From Crocinitomicaceae bacterium (GTDB lineage: Bacteria > Bacteroidota > Bacteroidia > Flavobacteriales_D > Crocinitomicaceae), in assembly GCA_028689775.1 (NCBI GenBank), contig JAQVCM010000005.1:1-64000 (forward strand): DNA of 64,000 nt, read 5' to 3'. The position numbers were made by a program, and so were the translations under genes. The notes under the pieces are model-generated. The model saw only the letters and a program-made list of their open reading frames with translations, searched no databases and was not told the origin of the DNA. Numbering within the stretch: the first letter of the stretch is position 1; every line of letters begins with the position of its first letter. Shown one piece after another: positions 18,549-28,348 of the stretch.

Positions 18549-19130
18549 TTAAAATCTTAAAGCAACAACAATCATTGCCACAGCTATTACGAGGTTTAAT
18601 TTTTCTTGCTTGTACATGACCGTGGAATGTTTTACGATAATTTTATAACCTATCCACCAAAATGGCAGATTTGTAAAGCTGGACCAATGCCATAGATCTG
18701 GAACAAAGTAATAAAAGAAATAATCATCAAATAGGAAATAGGCCAAAAAGTTGAATAATAACTCTAAAACGAGTAAATAACCTGCTTCTATAATAAAAAC
18801 TAAAAATAAATTTCTTTTTTTATTTATAGGTGAATTATGAAAGAAGTAGATATAAACAGCAGCTAATCCCCACATAATCGGACCATAAGAAGAGGTTATT
18901 CCATTGTGAATAGGCAACGTTTTATAAATCCAAATTGGAGACTTAAAAATTAAATCGATCATGTTATATAAAAATAGCTCTCCAAACATTCCAAACCAAG
19001 AACCAAATAAGAAATATCCGATCGCCATTCGTAGATCTAGTTTTTTTTCATTCTTTTTATTATGATTGAAGAACCAAATTACCAATGGAATAATTTGACA
19101 AAGTGTAAAGAAGGTTAGTTTTAGTGCCAT
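18549..19130 (-). CDS. Multipass membrane protein of unknown function (CBO0543-like topology)
   Basis: A protein of 193 residues from ATG 19130; the frame is open to 19193 but that leader is less likely. About five hydrophobic helices are visible: LKLTFFTLCQIIPLVIWFF, then around MAIGYFLFGSWFGMFGE, SYGPIMWGLAAVYIYFF, LFLVFIIEAGYLLVLELL, and FWWIGYKIIV. Charged loops contain KKNEKK and INKKRN. The pattern resembles small CBO0543-like membrane proteins of Firmicutes and Bacteroidota, but the match is weak. It stands alone, convergent with acs. Confidence 0.55.
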   Translation of the reverse strand: MALKLTFFTLCQIIPLVIWFFNHNKKNEKKLDLRMAIGYFLFGSWFGMFGELFLYNMIDLIFKSPIWIYKTLPIHNGITSSYGPIMWGLAAVYIYFFHNSPINKKRNLFLVFIIEAGYLLVLELLFNFLAYFLFDDYFFYYFVPDLWHWSSFTNLPFWWIGYKIIVKHSTVMYKQEKLNLVIAVAMIVVALRF

Positions 19131-19193
19131 TTTATTAATCGCGGTTAGATTTAAAAGTGAGCAAAAGTAGTGTAAAAATTCTTTTTTGACCAA

Positions 19194-19582
19194 ATAAAAT
19201 CGCGGTCGTGCGATAAAAAGATTGAAGATATTTCCTACAGAACGCTTCAGGATTTATGTTTTTGTTTCGATTCTGAAAGGAGGTAACCTAATAAGTGGAG
19301 TTTTTAAAATACTCAAAAATATGTTTTTGAGATTTTGAGAATTTTGTCAGATTTCCTCTTCTCAGAATACTATAGCATCTCAATTTTAATGAAAGTTTCG
19401 GAAAAATGAGAAAGTCGTACGTCAAATAAATACCAGATAATATGGTAAATTATGAGAGAAGGTTAAACTTAAAGTATGAAAAAACAGAAAGATTGACATA
19501 TTTAAAAAAGAATCTGGGAAATACTCCTTTAAAATCTTTAAAAGTCTTAATTTCGCAGTTCCATTAATGCGCACAAATAAAC
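19194..19582. other. Intergenic region upstream of sucA
   Basis: About 390 AT-rich bases between divergent genes. An isolated AGGAGGT-like sequence near 19277-19283 is not followed by a usable start. A sequence resembling the -7 box (TTAATTTCGC) lies about 30 bases before the sucA ATG. I see no RNA gene or repeat. Confidence 0.4.
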
Positions 19583-22309
19583 ATGGATAAAGTAACATAC
19601 GTTGGGAATGCAGACGTAACTGCAATCGATTATTTGTATAAGTCATACCAGAATGACCCACAAAGCGTGGACATCGGTTGGCAAAAGTTTTTCGAAGGGT
19701 TTGAATTTGCTCAAACTGACTTCGATAACCACGGAGAAATTCCTGAGAATCTGCAAAAAGAATTCAAGGTCATTAATTTAATTAATGCCTACAGAAGTCG
19801 AGGACATCTTTTTACAAGAACAAATCCAGTTCGGGAGAGTAGGGTTTTTACACCAAACTTAAGTATCGAAAATTTTGGCTTGGAAGAATCGGATTTAAAC
19901 ACCGTTTTTCAATCAGGTAGCGATATTGGTATTGGAGCTGCAACCTTGAAAGACATTGTAGATCAACTTAGAAAGATATACTGCCAAACAGTTGGTGTAG
20001 AATATGCTTACATCCGAGATCCAAAGAAATTTAATTGGATTAAGGAAAAAGTTGAAGCTAAAGATATACCAGCTCTAAGTAAGGAGAAAAAAATAGAAAT
20101 TTTAACGAAATTAGACCAAGCATCCAGTTTTGAGTCTTTTTTAGGAAAAAAATACGTTGGTCAAAAACGATTTTCAATTGAAGGTGGTGAAGCATTAATC
20201 CCAGCGATTGATGCCTTGATTCACAAAGGATCTGAATTGGGGATCGAATATTTCGTGATGGGAATGTCGCACAGAGGTCGCTTGAATACCTTGGCAAACA
20301 TCTTTGAAAAAAGTCCACAAGATATTTTCTGCGAGTTTGAAGGAAAAGAATTTGATGGTGCAGACGATTTTGACGGTGACGTTAAATATCACCAAGGATT
20401 TACTTCTTCTGTAACCGCGAAAAATGGTAAAAAAGTAGGACTTACTTTGGCACCAAATCCTTCTCATTTAGAGTCTGTAGATCCAGTTGTTCAAGGAATC
20501 GCAAGAGCAAAAATTGATTTGCACTTGAAGGACGAGAATAAAATGTGTTCGGTGATGATCCACGGAGATGCTGCACTTGCAGGACAAGGCGTTGTTTACG
20601 AGGTGGTTCAAATGGCACAACTAGATGGATACCGTGTTGGAGGAACAATTCACATCGTGGTAAACAACCAAGTTGGGTTTACGACGGATTACAAAGACGG
20701 TCGTTCTTCAACGTACTGTACAGATGTTGCTAAAACCACTTTATGTCCTGTTTTCCACGTAAATGGAGATGATGTTGAAGCGGTAGTTCGTGTGATTGAG
20801 TTCGCAATGGAATACAAGCAAAAATTCAACAGTGATGTATTCGTTGATTTATTATGCTACAGAAAATACGGTCACAACGAAGGTGATGAGCCGAAATTCA
20901 CGCAACCAAAACTGTATAATGCCATTGCAAAACATCCAAATCCAAAGGATATTTACTTGAAGCAATTGATGGCTGAAGGAACAATTACTGCCGATGAAGC
21001 AAAAGCGATTCAAACGAAATACACGGATTTCTTAGAGAAAGAATACGATACTTCGAAGGAAAATGAAAAAGCAGTTGTTTGGAATTTCTTAAAAGAAACG
21101 TGGAAAGATTTCCGCAAAAGTACTCCTGCTGATTTCGAATCTTCTCCTAAAACAGGCGTTGACAAGAAAACTTTATTAGAATTAGGACGTAGATTATCTA
21201 CGCTTCCTGAAGGAAAAAAATACTTTAGAAAAATTGCAAAAATATTTGAAGATCGTGCAAACGCGATTGAAAATAGCAATTTGGATTGGGGTTCTGCCGA
21301 AATGCTTGCGTATGCAACTTTATTAATGGAAGGACATCCAGTTCGTTTCTCCGGACAAGATGTTGAAAGAGGAACTTTCTCGCACCGTCATGCGGTTGTT
21401 ACAACGGAAGATGACGAAGAAGAAGTAATCACTTTGAACAACCTTTCTGACAAACAAGCACCGTTTACGATTTACAATTCCTTGCTTTCTGAATATGCAG
21501 TTCTTGGATTTGAATACGGATATTCGATTGCTGTACCGAATGGTTTGACAATTTGGGAAGCACAATTTGGAGATTTCTTCAACGGTGCGCAAATTGTAGT
21601 GGATCAATACATCACCGCTGGTGAGGATAAATGGGATACACAATCTGGTTTGGTGATGTTGTTGCCTCACGGATATGAAGGCCAAGGAGCTGAACACTCA
21701 AGTGGTAGAATGGAGCGTTTCTTACAGCAATGTGCCGATGAAAACATTCAGATTGTCAATACATCTACGCCTGCAAATCACTTCCACTTGTTGAGAAGAC
21801 AGATGAACAGACCGTTCCGTAAACCATTGGTTGTTTTCTCTCCAAAATTATTGTTGCGTTACCCAGCTGCAGTTTCTACTTTAGATGAAATGGCAACCGG
21901 AAGTTTCCAAGAGGTGATTGACGATGTAAACGCAAACGTTAAGGAAGTTGATACAGTTGTATTTTGTAGCGGTAAATTCTTCTACGAAATTTCTGAAAAA
22001 GCTACCGAAATGGGCGTTACAAACATGGCTTTTGTTCGTGTTGAACAATTGTACCCTTTGCCAAAAAATCAAATCATGGAGGTGATTGCAAAATATAGCA
22101 ATGCCAAAAACATTTTGTGGGCACAAGAAGAACCAGAAAACATGGGAGCTTGGAGATACATGGCGATGCAATTGAGAGAAATTAATTTGATCGGAATTAG
22201 CAGAAGAGCGGCCGCTGCGGCAGCTGAAGGTTCTTCTTCGCTACACAAAAGAAGATTGAAAGGCTTGTTGGATAATTTGTTCCAATATGCAAAAGTGACT
22301 GTTAAATAA
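19583..22309 (+). CDS. sucA: 2-oxoglutarate dehydrogenase E1 component
   Basis: This 908-residue thiamine-diphosphate enzyme decarboxylates 2-oxoglutarate in the TCA cycle and passes the succinyl group to E2. The N-terminal E1o-specific segment includes YLYKSYQNDPQSVDIGW. The ThDP-binding region contains GMSHRGRLNTLANI and MIHGDAALAGQGVVYE, and the C-terminal transketolase-like domain includes HGYEGQGAEHSSGRMERFLQ. Length fits OdhL/SucA. It is followed after 29 bases by sucB, so E1 and E2 form one operon; E3 (lpd) is not in this window. Confidence 0.96.
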   Translation: MDKVTYVGNADVTAIDYLYKSYQNDPQSVDIGWQKFFEGFEFAQTDFDNHGEIPENLQKEFKVINLINAYRSRGHLFTRTNPVRESRVFTPNLSIENFGLEESDLNTVFQSGSDIGIGAATLKDIVDQLRKIYCQTVGVEYAYIRDPKKFNWIKEKVEAKDIPALSKEKKIEILTKLDQASSFESFLGKKYVGQKRFSIEGGEALIPAIDALIHKGSELGIEYFVMGMSHRGRLNTLANIFEKSPQDIFCEFEGKEFDGADDFDGDVKYHQGFTSSVTAKNGKKVGLTLAPNPSHLESVDPVVQGIARAKIDLHLKDENKMCSVMIHGDAALAGQGVVYEVVQMAQLDGYRVGGTIHIVVNNQVGFTTDYKDGRSSTYCTDVAKTTLCPVFHVNGDDVEAVVRVIEFAMEYKQKFNSDVFVDLLCYRKYGHNEGDEPKFTQPKLYNAIAKHPNPKDIYLKQLMAEGTITADEAKAIQTKYTDFLEKEYDTSKENEKAVVWNFLKETWKDFRKSTPADFESSPKTGVDKKTLLELGRRLSTLPEGKKYFRKIAKIFEDRANAIENSNLDWGSAEMLAYATLLMEGHPVRFSGQDVERGTFSHRHAVVTTEDDEEEVITLNNLSDKQAPFTIYNSLLSEYAVLGFEYGYSIAVPNGLTIWEAQFGDFFNGAQIVVDQYITAGEDKWDTQSGLVMLLPHGYEGQGAEHSSGRMERFLQQCADENIQIVNTSTPANHFHLLRRQMNRPFRKPLVVFSPKLLLRYPAAVSTLDEMATGSFQEVIDDVNANVKEVDTVVFCSGKFFYEISEKATEMGVTNMAFVRVEQLYPLPKNQIMEVIAKYSNAKNILWAQEEPENMGAWRYMAMQLREINLIGISRRAAAAAAEGSSSLHKRRLKGLLDNLFQYAKVTVK

Positions 22310-22338
22310 GAATTTAGAACATTATAAAAAATTAGAGT

Positions 22339-23619
22339 ATGTCCGTTTTAGAAATGAAAGTACCAAGTCCTGGAGAATCTATTTCAGAAGTAGAAATTGC
22401 AACTTGGTTAGTTGCTGATGGTGACTACGTAGAAAAAGATCAAGCCATTGCTGAAGTTGATTCTGACAAAGCAACCTTAGAACTTCCTGCGGAAGAAGCT
22501 GGTATTATTACTTTGAAAGCCGAAGAAGGTGAAGTAGTTAAAGTAGGTCAAGTTGTTTGCTTAATCGATACTGCTGCTGCGAAACCTGAAGGACATACAA
22601 GTTCTGAAACGAAAGTAGAAGAAGTTGTTGCTGAAAAACCAGCTCCAGCTGCTGAAAAACCAGCGCCAGTTGCAGAGAAATCAGCTCCAAATCCTGGTCC
22701 AACAAACGAAAGCGCTACATACGCAAGCGGAACTCCTTCTGTTGCTGCTGCTAAAATAATGGCTGAAAATAACGTGGACGCATCGAAAGTTCCTGCAACA
22801 GGAAAAGACGGTCGCATCACGAAACAAGATGTTTTGGCGGCGATGTCAGCAGGTTTTCCTGCGGATTCAGTGCAAGGTTGGGGCGGAACGCGCGAAACAA
22901 CGCGTGAGAGAATGCCCATGATGAGACGTAAAATTGCGGAAAGATTAGTTGCTGTGAAGCAAGAAACTGCGATGCTAACGACTTTCAATGAATTGGATAT
23001 GAAACCAATTATGGACATGCGTACCAAATACAAAGATAGTTTCTCTAAATTCCACGAAGTGAACCTTGGATTTATGTCCTTATTCACCAAAGCAGTTACA
23101 GAAGCATTGCACTTATTCCCAGCGGTTAATGCTCAAATTGATGGAAATGAAGTTATTTTCCATGATTATGCAGACATCGGAATCGCTGTATCTTCTCCAA
23201 AAGGATTGATGGTACCTGTAGTTCGCAATGCGGAACAAATGACTTTGGCTGAAATCGAAAGAGAGATCAAACGTTTGGCAATCAAAGCAAGAGATGGTAA
23301 AATTACCCCAGATGATATGACAGGTGGAACATTCACAATCACAAACGGAGGTGTTTTTGGTTCGATGATGTCAACACCAATTATCAATCCACCGCAATCT
23401 GCTATTTTGGGAATGCACAACATCGTCGAAAGACCTGTTGCCATTAACGGAAAGGTGGAGATTAGACCAATGATGTACTTAGCACTTTCTTATGATCACC
23501 GAATCATCGATGGGAAAGAATCTGTAAGCTTCTTGGTGAAAGTAAAGGAAATGTTAGAGAATCCAGAAAGAATGATTTTTGGAGGAAAAGATCCATTGCA
23601 AGTATTATTGGGTTTATAG
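22339..23619 (+). CDS. sucB: 2-oxoglutarate dehydrogenase E2 (dihydrolipoyl succinyltransferase)
   Basis: This 426-residue E2 has one lipoyl domain (about 1-77) with the lipoylated Lys44 in [11 protein letters not shown], then an Ala/Pro-rich linker (about 90-125) with three EKPAP-like repeats. The peripheral subunit-binding domain (about 130-168) includes [20 protein letters not shown], and the catalytic acyltransferase domain includes [11 protein letters not shown] with the active-site His. It transfers succinyl from E1 to CoA. The gene ends at a strong terminator, closing the sucAB operon. Confidence 0.96.
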   Translation: MSVLEMKVPSPGESISEVEIATWLVADGDYVEKDQAIAEVDSDKATLELPAEEAGIITLKAEEGEVVKVGQVVCLIDTAAAKPEGHTSSETKVEEVVAEKPAPAAEKPAPVAEKSAPNPGPTNESATYASGTPSVAAAKIMAENNVDASKVPATGKDGRITKQDVLAAMSAGFPADSVQGWGGTRETTRERMPMMRRKIAERLVAVKQETAMLTTFNELDMKPIMDMRTKYKDSFSKFHEVNLGFMSLFTKAVTEALHLFPAVNAQIDGNEVIFHDYADIGIAVSSPKGLMVPVVRNAEQMTLAEIEREIKRLAIKARDGKITPDDMTGGTFTITNGGVFGSMMSTPIINPPQSAILGMHNIVERPVAINGKVEIRPMMYLALSYDHRIIDGKESVSFLVKVKEMLENPERMIFGGKDPLQVLLGL

Positions 23620-23630
23620 TTTAAGTAGAG

Positions 23631-23669
23631 AAGGGTGTACAAGTTTTCATATTTGTACACCCTTTTTTT
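23631..23669 (+). terminator. Terminator of the sucAB operon
   Basis: AAGGGTGTACAA at 23631-23642 pairs perfectly with TTGTACACCCTT at 23653-23664 and is followed by a T run. Confidence 0.92.
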
Positions 23670-23810
23670 ATGTTTCAGCGTTATTTAAATTACCCATAAC
23701 GCATTTTGTTCTGTGGTTTTGGTATAAAAAAGGTTAAAAGATTGGTGCTTTTTTATGTGAATTGGATAAATTTGGATTTAGAAATTGATTATAAATTTAC
23801 CTTTTTAGTC

Positions 23811-24461
23811 ATGGAAAAATACAAAGCAAAAATATATCCCAATCAAGCATCACCTAGGTTATTCAAGAATAAATTCCTTGAATTTTTGACTAAAACGAAC
23901 CCTTTGGTAATTGATTTGATGTACATCGTTTTAGGATCTTTCTTTATCTATTCCTTTTATCAGAACTACTCTAAGAATGTCTATGAAATAGTAGCGATTT
24001 TTTTTGTTGGTCTGTTTTCCTGGACTTTCTTCGAATACATGATGCACCGCTTTTTATACCACGATCATAAAGATGCATCCTATAACCACAAATTCAATTA
24101 TTTGTTTCACGGAATTCACCACGAATATCCAAGTGATAAATCTAGAACTGTTTTACCTGTTATTCCATCCTTAGCTTTTGCAACTATCTTTTTCGCAATT
24201 TTCTATTTGATAATGAGGGAATATGCGTTGGTTTTCAGCGCGGGCTTTTTGATTGGGTACATCAGTTACATGACCATTCACTATTGCGTTCACAAATATC
24301 CTGCGCCCAAACGCTTTTCATTTTGGTGGACTTTCCATAACATCCATCATTATCAACAACACGATCGTGCGTTTGGCGTTACCAATCCTTTTTGGGACAT
24401 GCTGTTTGGTACAATGCCTGAAAAGAACCGCAAAACGATTGAGATTCACCTCGCTGATTGA
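23811..24461 (+). CDS. Sterol desaturase/fatty acid hydroxylase family membrane protein
   Basis: A protein of 216 residues from ATG 23811; upstream in-frame codons to 23706 are not supported. The di-iron histidine clusters of the fatty acid hydroxylase superfamily are present in order: HRFLYH, HGIHHEYP, HYCVHKY and HNIHHY. Hydrophobic helices flank them near 35-50, 65-80 and 120-160. It probably hydroxylates a lipid acyl chain, such as a sphingolipid or ornithine-lipid fatty acid, in the inner membrane. It is monocistronic and convergent with ddl, with 43 bases between stops. Confidence 0.85.
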   Translation: MEKYKAKIYPNQASPRLFKNKFLEFLTKTNPLVIDLMYIVLGSFFIYSFYQNYSKNVYEIVAIFFVGLFSWTFFEYMMHRFLYHDHKDASYNHKFNYLFHGIHHEYPSDKSRTVLPVIPSLAFATIFFAIFYLIMREYALVFSAGFLIGYISYMTIHYCVHKYPAPKRFSFWWTFHNIHHYQQHDRAFGVTNPFWDMLFGTMPEKNRKTIEIHLAD

Positions 24462-24504
24462 CATGCTGGTCAAGTATCAGCTTATAGTTTTTGATGTCAA
24501 ATCC

Positions 24505-25470
24505 TTATTTCAATTCTACTTCCATTATTTCTCTCCAAAATTGCGTGATGGTATTCCCTTCACAAGCGATCATTTGTGGAACTAAACTTGCGCTTGAGAA
24601 ACCAGGCGTTGTGTTTACCTCAATCACGTGTGGCACACCGTCTACCATCATAAAATCAACACGTGCTATTGATTTTAATCTGAGCAATTGATACACTTTG
24701 ACCGTCAAATCTTGAACTTTCTTGGTGTGTTCAGCAGAGATTCTGGCTGGTGTAATTTCTTCAGATTCTCCCAAGTACTTTGCTTCGTAATCAAAGAAAT
24801 CATTTTTGGTAACAATTTCCGTCAATGGCAAAGCGTGAATTCCATTCTTAGCTCGGTATGCACCGCAAGTAACTTCGGTACCTTTCAAAAAAGATTCAAC
24901 CACGACTGTTTTTCCCTCTTCAAACGCTTTCTGGATCGCAGGAATGAGGTCTTTTTCTTCTTTCACTTTTGAAATACCATAGCTAGAACCAGAATCAGCA
25001 GGTTTTACAAAGCAAGGAAGTTTCAAAGAGTCGATTATTTCTTTTGCAGTATATTCATCTGGATGGAGTAGCAAGATCGATTTTGCTACTGGAACATCAA
25101 ATCCTCTTAAAAACTGATTGCAAAACCATTTGTCAAATGAAATTTCAGAAGCCAACGCACCAGAATTAATACACGGAATATTTTTCATTTCTAAAAAAGC
25201 TTGCAGTTTTCCGTTTTCACCTGGGTCACCGTGAATATAAATAATCGCAGCATCTATTTGAATCGCTGTTCCTTCAAATTGGAATGACATCTCCCACGGA
25301 TTGACCTCTATGCGTTGATTTTGATAAATTGCAGTCCAATTATCGCGGGTTAATTCAATGATAAAAGCATCATATTCAGCTGGAAAATGAGCTAAAATGG
25401 TATTCGCACTCTTGATTGAAATGTCAAATTCAGAAGAATAACCACCACAGATAATTGCAATTTTTTTCAT
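24505..25470 (-). CDS. ddl: D-alanine--D-alanine ligase
   Basis: This 321-residue ATP-grasp enzyme joins two D-Ala for peptidoglycan. The N-terminal Rossmann-like motif IAIICGGYSSEFDISIKSA carries the substrate-binding Glu/Ser. The ATP-grasp core includes LPCFVKPADSGSSYGISKVK and the EVTCGAY strand. Catalytic and metal-binding C-terminal residues lie in ARVDFMMVDGVPHVIEVNTT followed by PGFSSASLVPQM. The chosen start is ATG 25470; an in-frame TTG at 25479 is unlikely. It stands alone and divergent from the cbb3 operon. Confidence 0.93.
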   Translation of the reverse strand: MKKIAIICGGYSSEFDISIKSANTILAHFPAEYDAFIIELTRDNWTAIYQNQRIEVNPWEMSFQFEGTAIQIDAAIIYIHGDPGENGKLQAFLEMKNIPCINSGALASEISFDKWFCNQFLRGFDVPVAKSILLLHPDEYTAKEIIDSLKLPCFVKPADSGSSYGISKVKEEKDLIPAIQKAFEEGKTVVVESFLKGTEVTCGAYRAKNGIHALPLTEIVTKNDFFDYEAKYLGESEEITPARISAEHTKKVQDLTVKVYQLLRLKSIARVDFMMVDGVPHVIEVNTTPGFSSASLVPQMIACEGNTITQFWREIMEVELK

Positions 25471-25673
25471 TTTTTTCAAAATTTAAGAATGGATTAGCGT
25501 AAAGCAGCTCCCTTGATAGTGCGAAGATATACCTCAAAGTGAATCAAAAGATTTATTTATACAAAAGTTTTCAGCACTAAATATTGGATAAACCGATGTG
25601 ATTTAGATTCATTCTAAAGTTGCGAAAGGATAAAATACACTATTTTTGAGGCAATTATACAAATATTGAATAT

Positions 25674-25695
25674 AAACCTGATACATATCAGGTTT
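25674..25695. promoter_or_regulatory. FNR-type operator upstream of the cbb3 operon
   Basis: AAACCTGATA at 25674-25683 and TATCAGGTTT at 25686-25695 form a perfect 10-bp inverted repeat around CA. Its centre reads CTGAT-ACAT-ATCAG, matching the FNR/Crp core TGAT-N4-ATCA. The centre is about 63 bases upstream of the ccoS ATG (25748), just before which TTTG (25740-25743) could be the -7 element. A Crp/Fnr regulator is encoded at 36448. Oxygen control by FNR-type factors is established for cbb3 operons in Proteobacteria; here it is inferred. Confidence 0.6.
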
Positions 25696-25747
25696 TTGGC
25701 TAATCTCCATCATTCTTTGTTTGTGACAATATTATGACATTTGTACC

Positions 25748-25957
25748 ATGGGAATGATATACATAATGCTTATCGTAAGTTTAGTAATCGCAGTCTTTTT
25801 TCTGGTGACCTTTTTCTGGGCAACAAAATCTGGACAGTTTGATGAAGACTATGCGCCTTCCGTTAGAATTCTTTTTGACGATGACAAAAATTTAAATGCA
25901 AATCAGAATACAAATAAAAACACAAAACAAGAGTTAGATGGAACTACAGAAGTTTAG
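25748..25957 (+). CDS. ccoS: cbb3 oxidase assembly protein CcoS
   Basis: This 69-residue single-pass membrane protein has the CcoS signature: an N-terminal transmembrane helix (MIYIMLIVSLVIAVFFLVTFFW) then KSGQFDEDYAPS, where the Gly-Gln-Phe-Asp-Asp/Glu pattern is conserved, and an Asn-rich tail. CcoS is needed for cofactor insertion in cbb3 oxidase. It overlaps ccoNO by 20 bases. The copper ATPase gene ccoI/fixI, which often precedes ccoS, is not here. The -7 element ends 4 bases before the ATG. Confidence 0.9.
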   Translation: MGMIYIMLIVSLVIAVFFLVTFFWATKSGQFDEDYAPSVRILFDDDKNLNANQNTNKNTKQELDGTTEV

Positions 25958-28118
25958 TTACGACAACAAGATCGTAAAATATTTTGCCTATGCCACCATG
26001 ATCTGGGGTATTATTGGAATGTTAGTCGGACTTACCGCGGCATTGCAATTGGCATATCCAGAGTTTTTCAATGACTATCTAGGCTTTAGCTGGTTGTCAT
26101 TTGGACGTATCAGACCTTTACACACCAATGCAGTGATTTTCGCATTCGTAGGAAATGGTATTTTTACGGGAGTTTATTATTCTCTTCAACGCTTACTTAA
26201 AGCAAGAATGTGGAGTGATAAATTAAGTTACATCAACTTTTGGGGTTGGCAGTTTATCATTGTTTGTGCAGTTGTTACACTTCCAATGGGAATTACTTCT
26301 TCCAAAGAATACGCAGAGTTAGAGTGGTGGATTGATATTTTAATCGCTGGTATCTGGGTAGTTTGGGGATGGAACATGTTTGCTACAATCATGCACAGAA
26401 GAGTTTCTCACCTCTATGTTGCAATCTGGTTCTACATTGGAACTTTTGTTACGGTAGCGATTTTGCATATTTTCAATTCATTTGCGATTCCAGTATCTTT
26501 CATGAAAAGTTACTCGTGGTACGCAGGTGTTCAAGATGCCTTGGTTCAGTGGTGGTACGGACATAACGCGGTTGCGTTTTTCTTGACAACTCCATACTTA
26601 GGTTTGATGTATTATTTTGTGCCAAAAGCGGCGAATCGTCCAGTATATTCTTACAGATTATCAATCATCCACTTCTGGGCATTGATTTTCATGTACATCT
26701 GGGCTGGTCCACACCACTTATTATACACTGCTCTTCCAGACTGGGCTCAAAGTTTAGGAGTTGTTTTCTCCATCATGTTGATCGCTCCATCTTGGGGAGG
26801 TATGTTGAATGGATTGTTGACACTTCGTGGAGCTTGGGATAGAGTTCGTGATGATGTTACCTTGAAATTCATGGTGGTTGCTTTAACCGCTTATGGTATG
26901 GCTACTTTTGAAGGTCCATTGTTGTCTTTGAAATCTGTAAATATTATTTCTCACTTCACAGACTGGACTGTAGCTCACGTTCACGTAGGAGGTTTAGGAT
27001 GGAATGGAATGTTGACATTCGGTATGTTGTACTGGTTGTTCCCTAAAATGTTCCGTGTGAAATTGTGGTCTAAGAAAATGGCAAACCAACACTTCTGGAT
27101 TGCTACTTTAGGAATTATCTTATACGCCGTTCCAATTTACATTGCAGGATTTATGCAAGGATTGATGTGGCAAGATTTCAACGCAGATGGAACTTTGGTT
27201 AATGGTGATTTCTTGAAAATCGTTGACCAAATGAAACCATACTATGTCTTAAGATCATTAGGTGGTTTACTATACTTGACAGGTGCAGTGATGATGTTCA
27301 TCAACTTATACAAAACTGCTAAGTCAGGTGACTTCCTTGCAAATGAAGAAGCAGAAGCTCCAGCATTACCAAAATCATTGAGTGAAAAAGGTGAAAAATG
27401 GCATAGAAAACTAGAGCGTAAGCCAATCAAATTCATGATCTGGAGTATTATTGTTGTTGCAATTGGTGGTTTAGTTGAGATTGTTCCAACGATTATCGTG
27501 AAGAGCAACGTTCCAACCATTGCAAGTGTGAAACCGTACACTCCACTTGAGTTAGAAGGTAGAGATTTATACGTGAAAGAAGGTTGTTATAACTGTCACT
27601 CTCAAATGATTCGTCCATTGCGTTTTGAAACGGCTCGATATGGTGAATACTCAAAAGCTGGTGAATTCGTTTACGATCACCCGTTCCAATGGGGTTCTAA
27701 ACGTACTGGTCCAGATTTAGCTCGTGAAGGTGGACTGAGAAGTAACTACTGGCATTACCAACACATGATTAGTCCGAAAGATGTATCTCCAGGATCTATC
27801 ATGCCAGCATACACCTGGATGAAAACAAACGATTTGGACATTAGCTACTTGCCAAAGAAAATTAGAGCAATGCAAACTTTAGGAGTTCCATATCCTGAAG
27901 GTTACGACAAAATTGCTTTAGCTGATTTGGAAAAACAATCTGCTTCCATTGCATTGGATATCATCAACAACCTTCCAAAAGAGGTTCAGGCAAACATGCG
28001 AAAAGAAGACGAAGTTGCGAAATTGCAGAAAAAGGAAGTCATTGCGATTATCGCTTATTTGCAAAGATTAGGGGTTGATATTAAAGGAACACCTGAAGAC
28101 GAACGTCCAAATCATTAA
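25938..28118 (+). CDS. ccoNO: Fused cbb3 cytochrome c oxidase subunits I and II (CcoN-CcoO)
   Basis: This 726-residue fusion contains the catalytic CcoN (about 1-475) and the monoheme cytochrome CcoO (about 500-726). In CcoN the metal ligands are visible: His62 (low-spin heme), His209 and His259/His260 (CuB), and His347/His349 (hemes). Tyr253 lies six residues before His259, the position of the cross-linked helix VII tyrosine. Glu325 in ATFEGPLL is the conserved cbb3 glutamate. CcoO has GCYNCHSQ as its heme c site. The complex reduces oxygen with high affinity and pumps protons. CcoN-CcoO fusions are known in Bacteroidota. Confidence 0.95.
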   Translation: MELQKFSYDNKIVKYFAYATMIWGIIGMLVGLTAALQLAYPEFFNDYLGFSWLSFGRIRPLHTNAVIFAFVGNGIFTGVYYSLQRLLKARMWSDKLSYINFWGWQFIIVCAVVTLPMGITSSKEYAELEWWIDILIAGIWVVWGWNMFATIMHRRVSHLYVAIWFYIGTFVTVAILHIFNSFAIPVSFMKSYSWYAGVQDALVQWWYGHNAVAFFLTTPYLGLMYYFVPKAANRPVYSYRLSIIHFWALIFMYIWAGPHHLLYTALPDWAQSLGVVFSIMLIAPSWGGMLNGLLTLRGAWDRVRDDVTLKFMVVALTAYGMATFEGPLLSLKSVNIISHFTDWTVAHVHVGGLGWNGMLTFGMLYWLFPKMFRVKLWSKKMANQHFWIATLGIILYAVPIYIAGFMQGLMWQDFNADGTLVNGDFLKIVDQMKPYYVLRSLGGLLYLTGAVMMFINLYKTAKSGDFLANEEAEAPALPKSLSEKGEKWHRKLERKPIKFMIWSIIVVAIGGLVEIVPTIIVKSNVPTIASVKPYTPLELEGRDLYVKEGCYNCHSQMIRPLRFETARYGEYSKAGEFVYDHPFQWGSKRTGPDLAREGGLRSNYWHYQHMISPKDVSPGSIMPAYTWMKTNDLDISYLPKKIRAMQTLGVPYPEGYDKIALADLEKQSASIALDIINNLPKEVQANMRKEDEVAKLQKKEVIAIIAYLQRLGVDIKGTPEDERPNH

Positions 28119-28128
28119 TTAGAAGAAG

Positions 28129-28329
28129 ATGTTAAGATTTATAAAACACAGTTTAACAAGTATCGTGGGAGTAGAAATATTCCCACTGATTTCCTTGATC
28201 ATCTTCTCCCTCTTTTTTGCAGGCGTGATTTTTATGGTGATTAGAATGAGCAAGAAAGAAGTAGCAGACATGAGTGATCTTCCCTTAGAAGATACGTATC
28301 AAGCTGATAAAAATCAAATCATCGAGTGA
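28129..28329 (+). CDS. ccoQ: CcoQ-like small subunit of cbb3 oxidase
   Basis: This 66-residue protein has one membrane helix (about 18-40) and a charged C-terminal tail with KKEVADMSDLP. Its size, topology and position between ccoNO and ccoP match CcoQ/FixQ, which stabilises the oxidase. Sequence conservation in this family is low, so the name rests mainly on context. Confidence 0.75.
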   Translation: MLRFIKHSLTSIVGVEIFPLISLIIFSLFFAGVIFMVIRMSKKEVADMSDLPLEDTYQADKNQIIE

Positions 28330-28348
28330 TATTTAAATACGATAGAAA

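Noticed and set aside
19277..19300. AGGAGGT-like ribosome binding site as evidence for a small gene upstream of sucA
   Set aside because: No start codon with an open frame follows at a suitable distance, and Bacteroidota make little use of such sites.
22548..23090. A 180-codon reverse frame opposite sucB
   Set aside because: It mirrors the Ala/Pro-rich linker and catalytic domain of E2; its low-complexity Ala/Phe composition is the expected shadow.
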